From WTGA01 sp965231865 (lineage in GTDB: Bacteria > Pseudomonadota > Gammaproteobacteria > Arenicellales > Poriferihabitantaceae): a DNA stretch of 64,000 nucleotides. Below the pieces are notes generated by a model. That model worked only from the letters and a program-made list of their open reading frames with translations, searched no databases and was not told the origin of the DNA. Positions 26,706 to 36,300 of the stretch are shown here, one piece after another. The number at the start of each line of letters is the position of its first letter. Positions within the stretch are counted from its first letter, which is position 1. The translations under genes and the position numbers were made by a program. The stretch lies in assembly GCA_965231865.1 (NCBI GenBank), contig CBDDOJ010000001.1, forward strand, positions 1,229,380 through 1,293,379, read 5' to 3'.

Positions 26706-28910
26706 ATGCCATCCACCCGCGGTACACGCGTCGGCCAATCCAATTTCTTCCTGAATATACTCTTCGCAGGAATAATCACCGGGATCGTTGAGATCTCTCA
26801 TATTTTCGCATTTGCGACTCCCATCTATTCCAGTGGATTGATTCACTACCTGCCCCAGGGAATGGGAATTATTCTTTTGGGTGCAATTGTCTGCATGGTC
26901 ATTTTTTCGTTTTACGGGAGCTATAACGGCATCTTGTCCGGGCCCCAGGCAGTGCCGGCTGCCCTGATCGGCATTATGGCCGCGGCGGTGGTTACGGCAC
27001 ATGCGGCAACCGGGGTCGCGGAACATTCATTTTATACTGTGATCACTTTAATGGTGTGCAGTACACTGCTCACGGGGATAGCCATGATGACACTCGGTCT
27101 GTCCAGACTCGGGAAAATAATCCGGTTTATTCCATTTCCGGTCATTGGCGGACTGCTGGCCAGTGCGGGCTGGATACTGGTCGGGTTCAGCGTCACCATC
27201 ATGACCAATATCCCCCTGGATCTTTTCAATCTGGAAAGCCTGCTGGCATCGGAATCCTTCCCGAAGTGGCTGTCGGCACTGGTCGTCGCGGTGGTCCTGT
27301 TGTGGGGCCAGAAACACTTCAAGTCTCCGTTGGCATTTCCCCTGTTGCTCGCCTTGTGTATTGCTGCGTTTTATCTCATCCTGCTGGTTCTGGGCGTATC
27401 CGTTGACCAGGCCCAGGCGAACGGGTTCCTGCTCAACCTGTCTGGAGAACCCATCCCCTTTCTCCCCCCTTTGGCCGAGGTGGTTGAACAGACCCACTGG
27501 AAACTGGTTCTCGAACAGGTTCCGTTTATCCTCAGTGTATGCATCCTGGGCTGCATCGTGGCCCTGGCGAATGCCTCTTCAATGGAGATACTGCTGGACC
27601 GGGAACTGGATCTGGACCGGGACCTTCGCGCTTTGGGAATTTCCAATATTCTGGTCGGCATGGTCGGGGGCATGCCCTCGTACAATAAGATTTTCTCCAC
27701 CAATCTGGCACACCGCCTGAGTCCGACTCCCAAGCCGGTGATCCTGATTGCTGCGGGAGTCTGTGCGACCCCATTTTTCATCGGCTCCGCCTGGATGAGT
27801 TATTTTCCCCTTCCCGTTCTTGCCGGAATCGTTCTTTGCTTTGGCTCATTCCTGCTCAATGACTGGCTGATCAGGCTATACGGGCGAATCCCCCTGGAGG
27901 AATACCTGATTGCCCTGGCTGTTTTTCTGGTCACCATAATGACCAGCTATCCCATCGGAATATTGATGGGAACGTTTTGTGGCATGGCGCTGTTTATCTT
28001 CCGGTACAGCCATTCCCGATCCTCGTTTACCTTTTTGCATGGGCATGAGTGCCGCAGTACGATGATGCGGACCAACCCGGAAGAAATCTTTCTGAACAAA
28101 AACGAAAATGCCGTAGCGGTGGTTCCAGTCACCGGGTTCCTGTTCTTCGGGACATTCGGCATGTTGTATGAAAGCATCCAAAAGTATATTCAGGATGAAA
28201 ACCCGGAAATTGAAATTCTGATCATGGATTTCCAGAAGGTGCCCAGCATAGACTCGACTTCCATCATGGGGTTGAGCCGGATCAAAAGGCTCCTTGATGA
28301 TAAAGGGGTCAGGCTGCTTGTCAGTTCGGTCAATCCGTCCCATCGAAATGTCGTCATCAAAACCCTGTTTGGAGATGACCTCCAGGCCGCATCCAGGGTC
28401 ACGGATTCCACGGACCAGGCACTGGAATGGGCCGAAGACTGGCGCCTTGACTCGTTTGAAGAGAAGGAAATCCGCACAGATTTACTGGATTCGGCATTGG
28501 AAAGTGCCGGATTCAGTTCCACTGAAATCAAACTCTTTTATTCGTATTGCCGGGAAAGGAAACTGTCCGCCGGGGACCGGGTCATCCAGTCAGGATCGCT
28601 GGATTCCGGTGTGTTCTTCATCCGCTCCGGATTGATGGAAGTGGTCCGGCAGAAAGGGACCAGGAAGATTCGTCTGAGAGTATATACCCCCGGCAGTGTG
28701 GTGGGGGAAATGGCGATTTACAGCCATCTGCCAAGGTCTGCGGATGTTTTTTCTGTGGGAGAGACGGTATGCCATGCGCTTTCCGGGGAGAGCCTGAACC
28801 GGATGGAATCCCGGGAACCGGCCATTGCCCTCAAGGTCCATCGCTTCCTGGCGATGAATCTGACCCTGAAGCTGCTGGACGATGCCCAATTGGAACATGT
28901 TCGGAAATAA
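26706..28910 (+). CDS. SulP-family transporter fused to STAS and cyclic-nucleotide-binding domains
   Basis: The 734-residue protein has three parts. Residues ~15-435 form 10-12 membrane helices of the SulP/SLC26 anion transporter fold (GSYNGILSGPQAVPAALIG, FIPFPVIGGLLASAGW). Residues ~455-565 are a cytoplasmic STAS domain with the phospho-acceptor-type Ser in PSIDSTSIMGL. Residues ~590-734 are a CRP-like cyclic-nucleotide-binding domain (SAGDRVIQSG, then GSVVGEMAIYSHLPRSADV, the phosphate-binding cassette). This suggests transport of an anion such as sulfate or bicarbonate, gated by a cyclic nucleotide. Substrate is unknown. Confidence 0.9.
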   Translation: MPSTRGTRVGQSNFFLNILFAGIITGIVEISHIFAFATPIYSSGLIHYLPQGMGIILLGAIVCMVIFSFYGSYNGILSGPQAVPAALIGIMAAAVVTAHAATGVAEHSFYTVITLMVCSTLLTGIAMMTLGLSRLGKIIRFIPFPVIGGLLASAGWILVGFSVTIMTNIPLDLFNLESLLASESFPKWLSALVVAVVLLWGQKHFKSPLAFPLLLALCIAAFYLILLVLGVSVDQAQANGFLLNLSGEPIPFLPPLAEVVEQTHWKLVLEQVPFILSVCILGCIVALANASSMEILLDRELDLDRDLRALGISNILVGMVGGMPSYNKIFSTNLAHRLSPTPKPVILIAAGVCATPFFIGSAWMSYFPLPVLAGIVLCFGSFLLNDWLIRLYGRIPLEEYLIALAVFLVTIMTSYPIGILMGTFCGMALFIFRYSHSRSSFTFLHGHECRSTMMRTNPEEIFLNKNENAVAVVPVTGFLFFGTFGMLYESIQKYIQDENPEIEILIMDFQKVPSIDSTSIMGLSRIKRLLDDKGVRLLVSSVNPSHRNVVIKTLFGDDLQAASRVTDSTDQALEWAEDWRLDSFEEKEIRTDLLDSALESAGFSSTEIKLFYSYCRERKLSAGDRVIQSGSLDSGVFFIRSGLMEVVRQKGTRKIRLRVYTPGSVVGEMAIYSHLPRSADVFSVGETVCHALSGESLNRMESREPAIALKVHRFLAMNLTLKLLDDAQLEHVRK

Positions 28911-29046
28911 CCCCCGGGGAAAATGCCTGTGGCAAAAAAGAATCCGCCCGGACCTCCACATGGCCCGGCTGACAGTCTCACAGGGAACAGGGGACGGGAT
29001 GAACCGCTGTCAGACCGGGGAAATCTGAAAACCGCTCATTGCCCCC

Positions 29047-29487
29047 TTACCATTCGCCGACATTCGGCATGGAAACCCATGGTTCTGCTTCCGGCAGTGG
29101 GTCCCCCGCCTGCAACAATTCGATGGAAATATTGTCCGGAGAACGAACGAAAGCCATGTGCCCATCCCTCGGGGGCCGATTAATCGTCACCCCCGCGTCC
29201 ATCAGCTTCTGACAGGTCCCGTACAGGTCGTCCACACGAAAGGCCAGATGCCCGAAATTCCGGCCACCATCATACCCCTTCTCATCCCAGTTCCAGGTCA
29301 ATTCCAGCATGGGAGCCTGATCGCTGCTCGCCCGGCTTTCATCACCCGCAGCGGCCAGCATGACGAGAGTGAACCTGCCTTCTTCGTAATCCCATCTGCT
29401 GATCTGGACCATTCCCAGTCGACCACAGTAAAAATCCATGGACTCATCCAGGTCACTGACCCGTACCATGGTGTGCAGGTACTTCAT
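29047..29487 (-). CDS. gloA: Lactoylglutathione lyase (glyoxalase I)
   Basis: Converts the methylglyoxal-glutathione hemithioacetal to S-lactoylglutathione. The 146-residue protein contains the four metal ligands at expected places: His5 in KYLHTMVRV, Glu in PMLELTWNW, His in FGHLAFRV and Glu in ISIELLQAG. The N-terminal LDESMDFYCGRLGM fold is also typical. Slightly long C-terminus. It is convergent with the SulP gene and not in an obvious operon. Confidence 0.93.
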   Translation of the reverse strand: MKYLHTMVRVSDLDESMDFYCGRLGMVQISRWDYEEGRFTLVMLAAAGDESRASSDQAPMLELTWNWDEKGYDGGRNFGHLAFRVDDLYGTCQKLMDAGVTINRPPRDGHMAFVRSPDNISIELLQAGDPLPEAEPWVSMPNVGEW

Positions 29488-29631
29488 AGTCGGTTATCCG
29501 TCCAGTTGTGTTCTGAAAGTCAAAAATTTCGCGTTGTGCACGGTGCTTTGAATATCCGTGACCCCACCATTCAGGCCGGTTTTTACACAGGGCGCCCGTT
29601 CTGCCGGGCCGCCCGGATGAACAGGCCAGGA

Positions 29632-29841
29632 TCAATAGTGGGGTGGCTGCTCATCGGTTTCCACGCGCCCCTGTGCAGCCAGTTCCATAAACTGCCCGAT
29701 TCTGGATTCCAGCAGCGTCGTTTTTTTCTCCAGTCCCATCAGTTTCTGTGAAAGCGCCGCCAGCTGTTCGCTCATGGTCTCCATGGAGCGCTGTTGTTCC
29801 ATGAGCAATATCTGCAATTCTGCCAGGGACTCATCCATCAA
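29632..29841 (-). CDS. slyX: SlyX family protein
   Basis: A 69-residue coiled-coil protein with heptad-like Leu and Met spacing (LAELQILLMEQQRSME) and the characteristic C-terminal EQPPHY. The biochemical role is not established. Its start abuts the stop of the upstream M19-type dipeptidase gene (29842), so it is the distal gene of that unit. Confidence 0.9.
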   Translation of the reverse strand: MMDESLAELQILLMEQQRSMETMSEQLAALSQKLMGLEKKTTLLESRIGQFMELAAQGRVETDEQPPHY

Positions 29842-30816
29842 TCAGGCGGGACTGAACGATTTTTCGAAAAAACCCAGCCAGTTTTCTCCCATGATCTTCT
29901 TGATATTTTCCCTGGAAAACCCGGCATCCTCCAGGCCGGCAGCGATGTTCCGGTAGTCCGAGGAATTGCTGAACCAGTCAGGCTGGTCCGGCCAGCCCGC
30001 ATTGGATGCCGACCCTTCACCGTAATCCGTATCCTTGCTCCATCGTCCGTTCCGCATCCAGTTGACCACTGAATTCGGCTGGTCCTGGCACAAATCCGAG
30101 CCAATCCCGATATGGTCGATTCCCATCACCTCTGCCGTCTCCCCCACCATCCTGCAAAAATCTTCCAGGGTGCAGTGTGATCCACCCTTCAAATGAAACG
30201 GATAGAGACTGAACCCCAGCATCCCTCCGCTTTCTGAAAGCGCCTTAAGCACCGCGTCTGACTTGTTCCGGCGGGCAGGATGGAAAAATGTCGGGTTGGC
30301 GTGTGTGATGGCGATGGGTCTTTCCGACAACTCAATGGCCTCCAACGTGGAGATTTCGGCACTGTGTGACATGTCAATGACCATCCCCACCCGATTCATT
30401 TCCCGGATGATCTGTTTGCCAAAACGGGTAATTCCCGGATCATCTTCCTCGTAACATCCCGTGGCCAACAGACTCTGGTTGTTATAGCTCAGCTGCATGA
30501 AGCGCACCCCCAGGGCATGGAAAACCTCCACCAGGGAATAATCATCTTCAATCGGCGAACAGTTCTGGAACCCGAACACAACCCCGGTTTTACCCTGTCC
30601 CTTGGCGGTTAAAACGTCTGACCCGCTTTGAACCTTGCATATCAGGTCACCGTGCGCCTCGAACATCCGGTTCCAGGAGACCACATTGCGCAGTGCTTCC
30701 AGACAGGTTTCATGGTAGGCGATGGTGACATGAACACAATCCAGCCCCCCCTCACGCATCTGTTCGAAGATTTTTCGACTCCAGTTGGAATATTGCATTC
30801 CATCGATGGTTAGCAT
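29842..30816 (-). CDS. Peptidase M19 (membrane dipeptidase) family protein with altered zinc site
   Basis: The 324-residue protein has the M19 amidohydrolase fold: LGVRFMQLSYNN, MVIDMSHSAE (His151), PIAITHANPTFFHPARRNKSD (His172) and the C-terminal IGIGSDLCQD block. Canonical enzymes begin with DGHNDLP, supplying a His and an Asp ligand; here it is DGMQYSN. The bridging Glu (GLEGG type) is replaced by GFQNC at residues 82-86. So at least three usual zinc ligands are missing. It belongs to a divergent M19 branch whose activity may differ from dipeptide hydrolysis. Upstream is an ALDH gene, downstream slyX. Confidence 0.85.
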   Translation of the reverse strand: MLTIDGMQYSNWSRKIFEQMREGGLDCVHVTIAYHETCLEALRNVVSWNRMFEAHGDLICKVQSGSDVLTAKGQGKTGVVFGFQNCSPIEDDYSLVEVFHALGVRFMQLSYNNQSLLATGCYEEDDPGITRFGKQIIREMNRVGMVIDMSHSAEISTLEAIELSERPIAITHANPTFFHPARRNKSDAVLKALSESGGMLGFSLYPFHLKGGSHCTLEDFCRMVGETAEVMGIDHIGIGSDLCQDQPNSVVNWMRNGRWSKDTDYGEGSASNAGWPDQPDWFSNSSDYRNIAAGLEDAGFSRENIKKIMGENWLGFFEKSFSPA

Positions 30817-30958
30817 ATTTCTGTCTCTTGTTTGACGATATCCCGGGTTTCACTCTCTACGGGTGGTCCGGCTGCAACCCCGGTTTTTGCACGGACCGGC
30901 AGCCTGGTTGGGGACAGTGCGGGACAATTTTGCATTCGAATGATTCCAATCCGGCGGA

Positions 30959-32392
30959 CTATGCCTTCACATAGACCGTTTTCACCTGGGTATAGAATTC
31001 AGCAGCATACTGCCCCTGCTCCCTGGACCCGTAACTGGAATTTTTGCGCCCGCCAAACGGCACATGATAATCCGTGCCTGAAGTCGGCAGGTTGACCATG
31101 ACACACCCTGTTTTGGAATGCTTCTTGAAATGGTTCGCTTTGGACAGGGACCGGGTCACCACGCTGGAGGTCAGGCCAAATTCCGTGTCATTGGCCATGG
31201 CCAGGGCCTCCTCATACCCATCGGCTTTGAGGACGCAGGTAAGCGGGCCAAATATTTCATCGGTGTTAATCTGCATGGCATTGTTTCCATTAATGAAGAG
31301 CGCGGGGTTCATGTAGTAACCCGGCGAACCCAGCTCCAGCCGTTCACCACCACAGACCAACTCTGCACCTTCCTGCCTGCCCACCTCCAGGTAGTGCAGG
31401 TTCTGTTCCAGTTGTCCTGCATCCACCGCCGGACCAATATTGGTTTTTTCATCCAGCGCATGGCCCACCACCAGTTGCCCCATGGATTTTTGCATGGCTT
31501 CAACGAACTGATCATGGATTCCCCGGGTAACAATGATTCGCGAGGATGCCGTGCATTTCTGCCCGGTACTGCCAAATGCCCCGTTCACGGCACAGGAAAC
31601 CGCCGTATCCAGGTCCGCATCATCCAGCACCACCAGGGGATTCTTGCTCCCCATTTCCATTTGCACCTTGGTCAGGTTCATCGCCGCCGCTTCGGCGATT
31701 CTGCGACCGGTGGCCAACGACCCCGTAAAGGTAATCCCATGGATTCCCTTCGAGGTAATGATTGCCTCCCCAACGCTTCGCCCGGCACCCATGACCATAT
31801 TCACCAAGCCATCGGGAAGGTCCTGTTCGGCGATGATTTCCATCAGGGCGACGGCACTGGCGGGGGTCAGGTTCGCCGGCTTCCAGACCACCGCGTTTCC
31901 GTAGGCGATGGCGGGTGCGATCTTCCAGCTCGGCAGTGCGGTGGGGAAGTTCCAGGGGGTAATGATGCCAACCACCCCGATGGGTTCCCGGACCACCTGG
32001 ACTTCCACCCCGGGACGAACAGAGTCGCAGATATCTCCCATCTGCCGCAACACTTCTGCGGCATAATAGGTAAAGAACTGCCCCGCCCGGTAAACTTCCC
32101 CTTTGCCTTCCGGCAGCGTTTTACCTTCTTCCCGGCAAAGCAGTTCACCCAGTTCCGCCGACCGGTCCATCAATGCCGTGCCAATGGACATGAGCACCTG
32201 ATAGCGCTGTTCCAGCCCGCTTCCCGCCCAAACCGACTGGGCGGCCGTCGCAGCGCTGATGGCTTCCTCAACCTGTGTCTTACTGGCCTGGGCAAATTCC
32301 GCAATGATTTCCCGGGTGTCGGAGGGATTGACATCCGGAAGGTTCCGCTCGCCTGTCGCCCATCGGCCATTGATGTAATTACTGGTTTGCAT
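30959..32392 (-). CDS. NAD(P)-dependent aldehyde dehydrogenase (semialdehyde type)
   Basis: A 477-residue ALDH with Asn148 in TPWNFP, Glu246 in VQMEMGSKNP and nucleophile Cys280 in GQKCTASSR. The VPFGGRKNSSYGSREQG C-terminus resembles 2-oxoglutarate-semialdehyde (2,5-dioxovalerate) and related semialdehyde dehydrogenases. It is divergent from the Ldh-family oxidoreductase, with a 103-bp shared promoter region. Location next to amine and amino-acid-type genes suggests an amine- or imino-acid-derived semialdehyde. Exact substrate unknown. Confidence 0.9.
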   Translation of the reverse strand: MQTSNYINGRWATGERNLPDVNPSDTREIIAEFAQASKTQVEEAISAATAAQSVWAGSGLEQRYQVLMSIGTALMDRSAELGELLCREEGKTLPEGKGEVYRAGQFFTYYAAEVLRQMGDICDSVRPGVEVQVVREPIGVVGIITPWNFPTALPSWKIAPAIAYGNAVVWKPANLTPASAVALMEIIAEQDLPDGLVNMVMGAGRSVGEAIITSKGIHGITFTGSLATGRRIAEAAAMNLTKVQMEMGSKNPLVVLDDADLDTAVSCAVNGAFGSTGQKCTASSRIIVTRGIHDQFVEAMQKSMGQLVVGHALDEKTNIGPAVDAGQLEQNLHYLEVGRQEGAELVCGGERLELGSPGYYMNPALFINGNNAMQINTDEIFGPLTCVLKADGYEEALAMANDTEFGLTSSVVTRSLSKANHFKKHSKTGCVMVNLPTSGTDYHVPFGGRKNSSYGSREQGQYAAEFYTQVKTVYVKA

Positions 32393-32495
32393 GTCTATAT
32401 TGGCTTGATTTTAGTATGATTGTCCTTTGACTTCGGCATTCGCCTGAACATGCCGACCACAATCCCCTAAATTATCACAATTGGAAAAAAAATAA

Positions 32496-33503
32496 ATGAG
32501 TAATGTTACGCTGAACCTGGATGAAGTCCGCCAGCTGGCTTACCAGGCCTTGAAGGCCAATGGCTGCAACGACGACAATGCCTCCGCGGTGGCGGATACC
32601 ATCACCGCCGCAGAACGGGACCTGTGTCATTCCCATGGCCTGTTTCGACTGCCGGGTTATATCGCCTCACTCAAAAGCGGGAAAGTGAATGGTCATGCAC
32701 ACCCGAGGGTGGAAAGACTCTCTCCCGGGGTGATCCGGGTTGACGGCGACTCCGGCTATGCGCCCCTGGCACTGCAGACGGCCCGGGACCCCCTGGCACG
32801 GTGCGCCAGTGAAAACGGGATTGCTGCCGCGGCCATGATCAGGGTCCACCATTTCGCTGCACTGTGGATCGAAATCGAATCACTCACCGAACGGGGGCTG
32901 TGTGCCATGGCATTTACCGCCTATACCCCTTCGGTCGCCCCCGCGGGTGGAACCCGCCCTTTCTATGGCACCAACCCCATGGCCTTCGGCTGGCCAAGGC
33001 CAGGCCGTCCGCCCATGGTCTGGGACCAGGCCACCGCAACCCAGGCCCGGGGTGAGGTCATGATTGCCGCACGGGAAGGCCGGGAGCTGCCCCCGGGAGT
33101 CGGAATCAACAAGGAAGGGAATCCCACCACCGACCCCCAGGCCGTTCTCGAGGGCTGCCTGCTGCCCTTCGGCGGGTACAAGGGCGCATCCATCGCACTC
33201 ATGATTGAGTTGCTGGTCGGTCCGCTCATCGGGGAGCAGTGCAGCTTTGAGGCCGCGGCCACCGACAACAAGGATGGCGGTCCTCCCCGGGGAGGGGAAC
33301 TGATCATCGCCATTGATCCCAAAATGTTTGGCAGCAGCCAGGATCCGTATGAACACGCCGACCGGTTGTTCACTGCCCTGCTTGCACAGCCGGGCACCCG
33401 GCTTCCGGGAGACCGGAGAGTAAAAAATCGCCGGACAAGCGCCACACAAGGGGTTGAAATTCCCCAGGCCCTGTATGACAGTATCCAGGGGTACCTGACC
33501 TGA
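32496..33503 (+). CDS. Ldh-family oxidoreductase (malate/L-lactate dehydrogenase superfamily; possible piperideine/pyrroline carboxylate reductase)
   Basis: The 335-residue protein has the type 2 malate/lactate dehydrogenase fold: SHGLFRLPGYIASLKSG, IRVHHFAALW (catalytic His and NAD contacts), PAGGTRPFYGTNPMAF, and LPFGGYKGASIALMIELL. These blocks are shared by malate/lactate dehydrogenases, ureidoglycolate dehydrogenase and delta1-piperideine-2-carboxylate reductase (DpkA). The divergent ALDH and nearby amino-compound genes favour an imino-acid reductase role, but the sequence cannot settle it. A start ATG at 32496 is preceded by a GGAA-like site. Confidence 0.85.
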   Translation: MSNVTLNLDEVRQLAYQALKANGCNDDNASAVADTITAAERDLCHSHGLFRLPGYIASLKSGKVNGHAHPRVERLSPGVIRVDGDSGYAPLALQTARDPLARCASENGIAAAAMIRVHHFAALWIEIESLTERGLCAMAFTAYTPSVAPAGGTRPFYGTNPMAFGWPRPGRPPMVWDQATATQARGEVMIAAREGRELPPGVGINKEGNPTTDPQAVLEGCLLPFGGYKGASIALMIELLVGPLIGEQCSFEAAATDNKDGGPPRGGELIIAIDPKMFGSSQDPYEHADRLFTALLAQPGTRLPGDRRVKNRRTSATQGVEIPQALYDSIQGYLT

Positions 33504-33659
33504 TTTTTCCTTCCCGCTGCCAGGACGGCCTGGACCGCCGCCCGCCGATACAGGGTATCCCCGGTGAAGTCATATCCCGGTATTTTACGGAAAATCCCGG
33601 AACAGGGCGCCAGCCGGGAAACGGACACCATGTAACGCACCGCAACGGCACCGACCTCC

Positions 33660-34580
33660 TTGCACCCATTACTTGACACTTTCAGCAGCCAGGGCTGGGC
33701 GAAACTGGCGGGGATTTTCTCAGGCATCGTCATGGGGATCTACTGGATCCCCCTGCGCTACATGGATGAGACCGGGTTTCCCGGCATGTGGGCCGTCTTC
33801 CTGTTCAACCTGGTTTCCCTGGTGCTGCTTGTCCCGTATATCCTGAGGGAATGGACCCAGCTGGTTCCCGGCCGAAAACGAATGCATGCCATTGCCTGCA
33901 TCACCGGGCTGGCCTATGTCTGCTACACCGGAGCCTTTCTGTATACCGAAGTCATTCGTGCCCTGGTGTTTTACTACCTGATGCCGGTCTGGGGATTTTT
34001 CCTTGCCCGGATCTTTATCGGCGAAAGGATTACCCCCATACGCTGGTTCTCAATCCTGCTCGGCATTGGCGGGCTGCTTGCAATTTGCGGCATTGACGAG
34101 GGGATCCCGGTTCCGTCCCGGCCCGGTGACTGGCTCGCGCTGGCAGGCGGGGTCATCTGGGCGGGGGCGGCCCTGGCGATACTTACGGACAAACAGGATA
34201 CCGTCAATTACACCGTGACCTTCCTGTTCTGGGCGACCCTCTGCTCCATTGTTTTCGCCCTGGTTGCGTCCCGGTCTGGCGTGCTGGCTCCACCGGAATG
34301 GGCGCACCTTGCCGACACACTGGTCTGGCTGGTGCCTTTTGCCCTGTTCATCATCATTCCCGGAGCGTTCGTCACCCTGTATGCGCCCTCCCAGCTTAAC
34401 CCGGGAATCGTGGGACTGCTGTTCATGACAGAGATCAGCGTCGGCACCGTCACCGCCGCCCTGCTTGCCGATGAACCCTTTGGTGCCCCGGAAATTTCCG
34501 GCGTTTTACTGATCACCCTGGCCGGCGTTGCCGAACCCCTGTTTCAGTGGATACGCACAAAAACCGAATCCCTGCGCTAA
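33660..34580 (+). CDS. DMT/EamA-family membrane transporter
   Basis: A 306-residue protein with about ten membrane helices in two EamA-type halves: FSGIVMGIYWIPLRYMDETG in the first and GLLFMTEISVGTVTAALLADEPFG in the second, the latter being the typical end-of-repeat motif. Most members export metabolites or amino acids. The start TTG 33660 has a poor ribosome site, so the start is uncertain. It follows the Ldh-family gene by 156 bp, and its 3' end overlaps that of the convergent tetR gene by 4 bp. Confidence 0.82.
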   Translation: MHPLLDTFSSQGWAKLAGIFSGIVMGIYWIPLRYMDETGFPGMWAVFLFNLVSLVLLVPYILREWTQLVPGRKRMHAIACITGLAYVCYTGAFLYTEVIRALVFYYLMPVWGFFLARIFIGERITPIRWFSILLGIGGLLAICGIDEGIPVPSRPGDWLALAGGVIWAGAALAILTDKQDTVNYTVTFLFWATLCSIVFALVASRSGVLAPPEWAHLADTLVWLVPFALFIIIPGAFVTLYAPSQLNPGIVGLLFMTEISVGTVTAALLADEPFGAPEISGVLLITLAGVAEPLFQWIRTKTESLR

Positions 34581-35206
34581 TCCTCCTTCGAACCCTCTTC
34601 AACCTTGAGGATGGACCACAATACGGACTTCATGTGATCCATGGCCTCCTGCATGTTGAAATCCGGCTGGGTCCAGACACCATAGAATATGCCATCGATA
34701 TGGGTCGATACAAATGAAGCCGTGGCGACCGGGTCCACTTCCCTGAAAATATTCATGGAGACCCCCTGGGCGATGTTTCTTGACAGGATTTTGTGCTCTT
34801 CATCATAAAAATGCTTGATCACCCGGCTGGCCGATGGCAAATCACTCTGGGACAATGAGCAGTCAAACATGATCTTGACCAGTTTTTTCAGCACATCGGC
34901 ATGTTTGAGATTGTATTCAAACCAGTCTTCGAGCAAATCCACGGGATGGTCGTGTCGATCCAGGTTCCGCTGGAACCGCCGGATATTGTTGTCGATCAGA
35001 TAGATCACCGCCTTGTTGAATAATTCTTCCTTGTTTTTGAAATGGTAGTACACCAGGGAATGGGTGACCCCTGCACGGGCAGTAATATCATGAATCGTTA
35101 CGGAGGCATAATCTCTTTCTGCAAACAGGTCGACCGCGACCCTCATCAAATGGTTGGCGCATTCCTGGCCTTTTGCACTTTGTCTCTTTGGGGTTCTTCC
35201 GGCCAT
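34577..35206 (-). CDS. TetR/AcrR-family transcriptional regulator
   Basis: Read from ATG 35206 (MAGRTPKRQSAKGQ); a longer frame overlaps the ATPase gene and is not needed. The N-terminal TetR HTH is clear: AVDLFAERDYASVTIHDITARAGVTHSLVYYHFKNKEEL. The C-terminal ligand domain has VDPVATASFVSTHIDGIFYG. It is the last gene of the minus-strand hydrolase/transporter run, 20 bp after the ATPase stop, and is the natural candidate for control of that operon. Ligand unknown, perhaps the imported guanidine compound or its product. Confidence 0.92.
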   Translation of the reverse strand: MAGRTPKRQSAKGQECANHLMRVAVDLFAERDYASVTIHDITARAGVTHSLVYYHFKNKEELFNKAVIYLIDNNIRRFQRNLDRHDHPVDLLEDWFEYNLKHADVLKKLVKIMFDCSLSQSDLPSASRVIKHFYDEEHKILSRNIAQGVSMNIFREVDPVATASFVSTHIDGIFYGVWTQPDFNMQEAMDHMKSVLWSILKVEEGSKED

Positions 35207-35226
35207 TGCTCGACAATTTACACGGG

Positions 35227-36300
35227 TCAGTTTTTCAGCAAAACAGCCTGGTTCCTTTTTGCCTGCAAGCGCATGGCATCCCCGGTTCGAGGCGGTTGCT
35301 CCGCTGGAAGTTGAAACAAAATAGGTTCTTCGGAACGGTCTGCGATGTTCACCGCCCGGCACAACCGGTGTGTTCCCTGAAAAGTCACCTCGCAAACGCG
35401 CACTTCACCCAGATCAATCCTGTCATCGCCAGGGCCCGCCACCGGATATATCTGCTCAGGCCTCAGGGATATATACACCTGATCGCCCGGGGAACTTTCG
35501 CCGGAAACCACCATTTTACCCAGGCGGGTCTGGACCGTTACGGTCCCATCCCGGCAAGACTCCACCGTCCCTTCAAAAATGTTGCTTTCGCCCATGAACC
35601 GGGCGGTAAACAGGGTCGCCGGGTGCAGATATACCCGGTCCGGTGGCCCATAATCTTCGATTTTTCCCTCATTAATCAGGGCGATATTGTCTGCAATGGC
35701 CATCGCTTCTTCCTGGTCATGGGTGACATGTACAAAGGTGACCCCAAGATTTTTTTGCAAAAGGACCAGTTCCTCCTGCATCTGATGTCGAATTTTCAAA
35801 TCCAGCGCACCCAGTGGCTCATCCAACAGCAGGACCGACGGTTCCACAGCGAGCGCCCTGGCCAGGGCAACCCGTTGGCGCTGCCCTCCCGAGAGCTGGT
35901 GGATTCCCCGGTCTCCAAAACCGGCGAGCCCGACGGTTTCCAGTGATTGCTCGGTGCGCCGTTGCCGGATGTCCCTGGGAAGTTTGCGCATCTTCAGACC
36001 AAATGACACATTTTCAGACACTGTCATATGCGGGAACAGCGCGTAATCCTGAAATACGGTCACGGTCGGCCGTGCCGCGGGCGGAGTATCCGCCATCTCC
36101 TGGCCATTGATCGTGATCTTTCCGGAAGAAGGGATCGTAAACCCTCCGATCATTGAAAGGATCGTGGTTTTACCACTGCCTGACGGACCCAGTAATACGA
36201 CAAACTCTCCGGGAGATATGCGCAAACTGACGTCATCTACGGCGGTGACCGCGCCATAGACTTTACTCACATGATCCAACTCGACAATGGGTTCGGTCAT
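35227..36300 (-). CDS. Polyamine/spermidine-type ABC transporter ATPase (PotA-like)
   Basis: The 357-residue ATPase has Walker A GPSGSGKTT, Q-loop VFQDYALFPHMTV, signature LSGGQRQRVALARAL, Walker B LLLDEPLGALD, H-loop VTHDQEEAMA and a C-terminal TOBE-type regulatory domain (VYISLRPEQIYPV). This is the PotA/CysA/UgpC group. The start overlaps the upstream permease stop by 4 bp. With the two permeases and the binding protein it forms a complete importer placed directly behind the ureohydrolase pair. Confidence 0.93.
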   Translation of the reverse strand: MTEPIVELDHVSKVYGAVTAVDDVSLRISPGEFVVLLGPSGSGKTTILSMIGGFTIPSSGKITINGQEMADTPPAARPTVTVFQDYALFPHMTVSENVSFGLKMRKLPRDIRQRRTEQSLETVGLAGFGDRGIHQLSGGQRQRVALARALAVEPSVLLLDEPLGALDLKIRHQMQEELVLLQKNLGVTFVHVTHDQEEAMAIADNIALINEGKIEDYGPPDRVYLHPATLFTARFMGESNIFEGTVESCRDGTVTVQTRLGKMVVSGESSPGDQVYISLRPEQIYPVAGPGDDRIDLGEVRVCEVTFQGTHRLCRAVNIADRSEEPILFQLPAEQPPRTGDAMRLQAKRNQAVLLKN

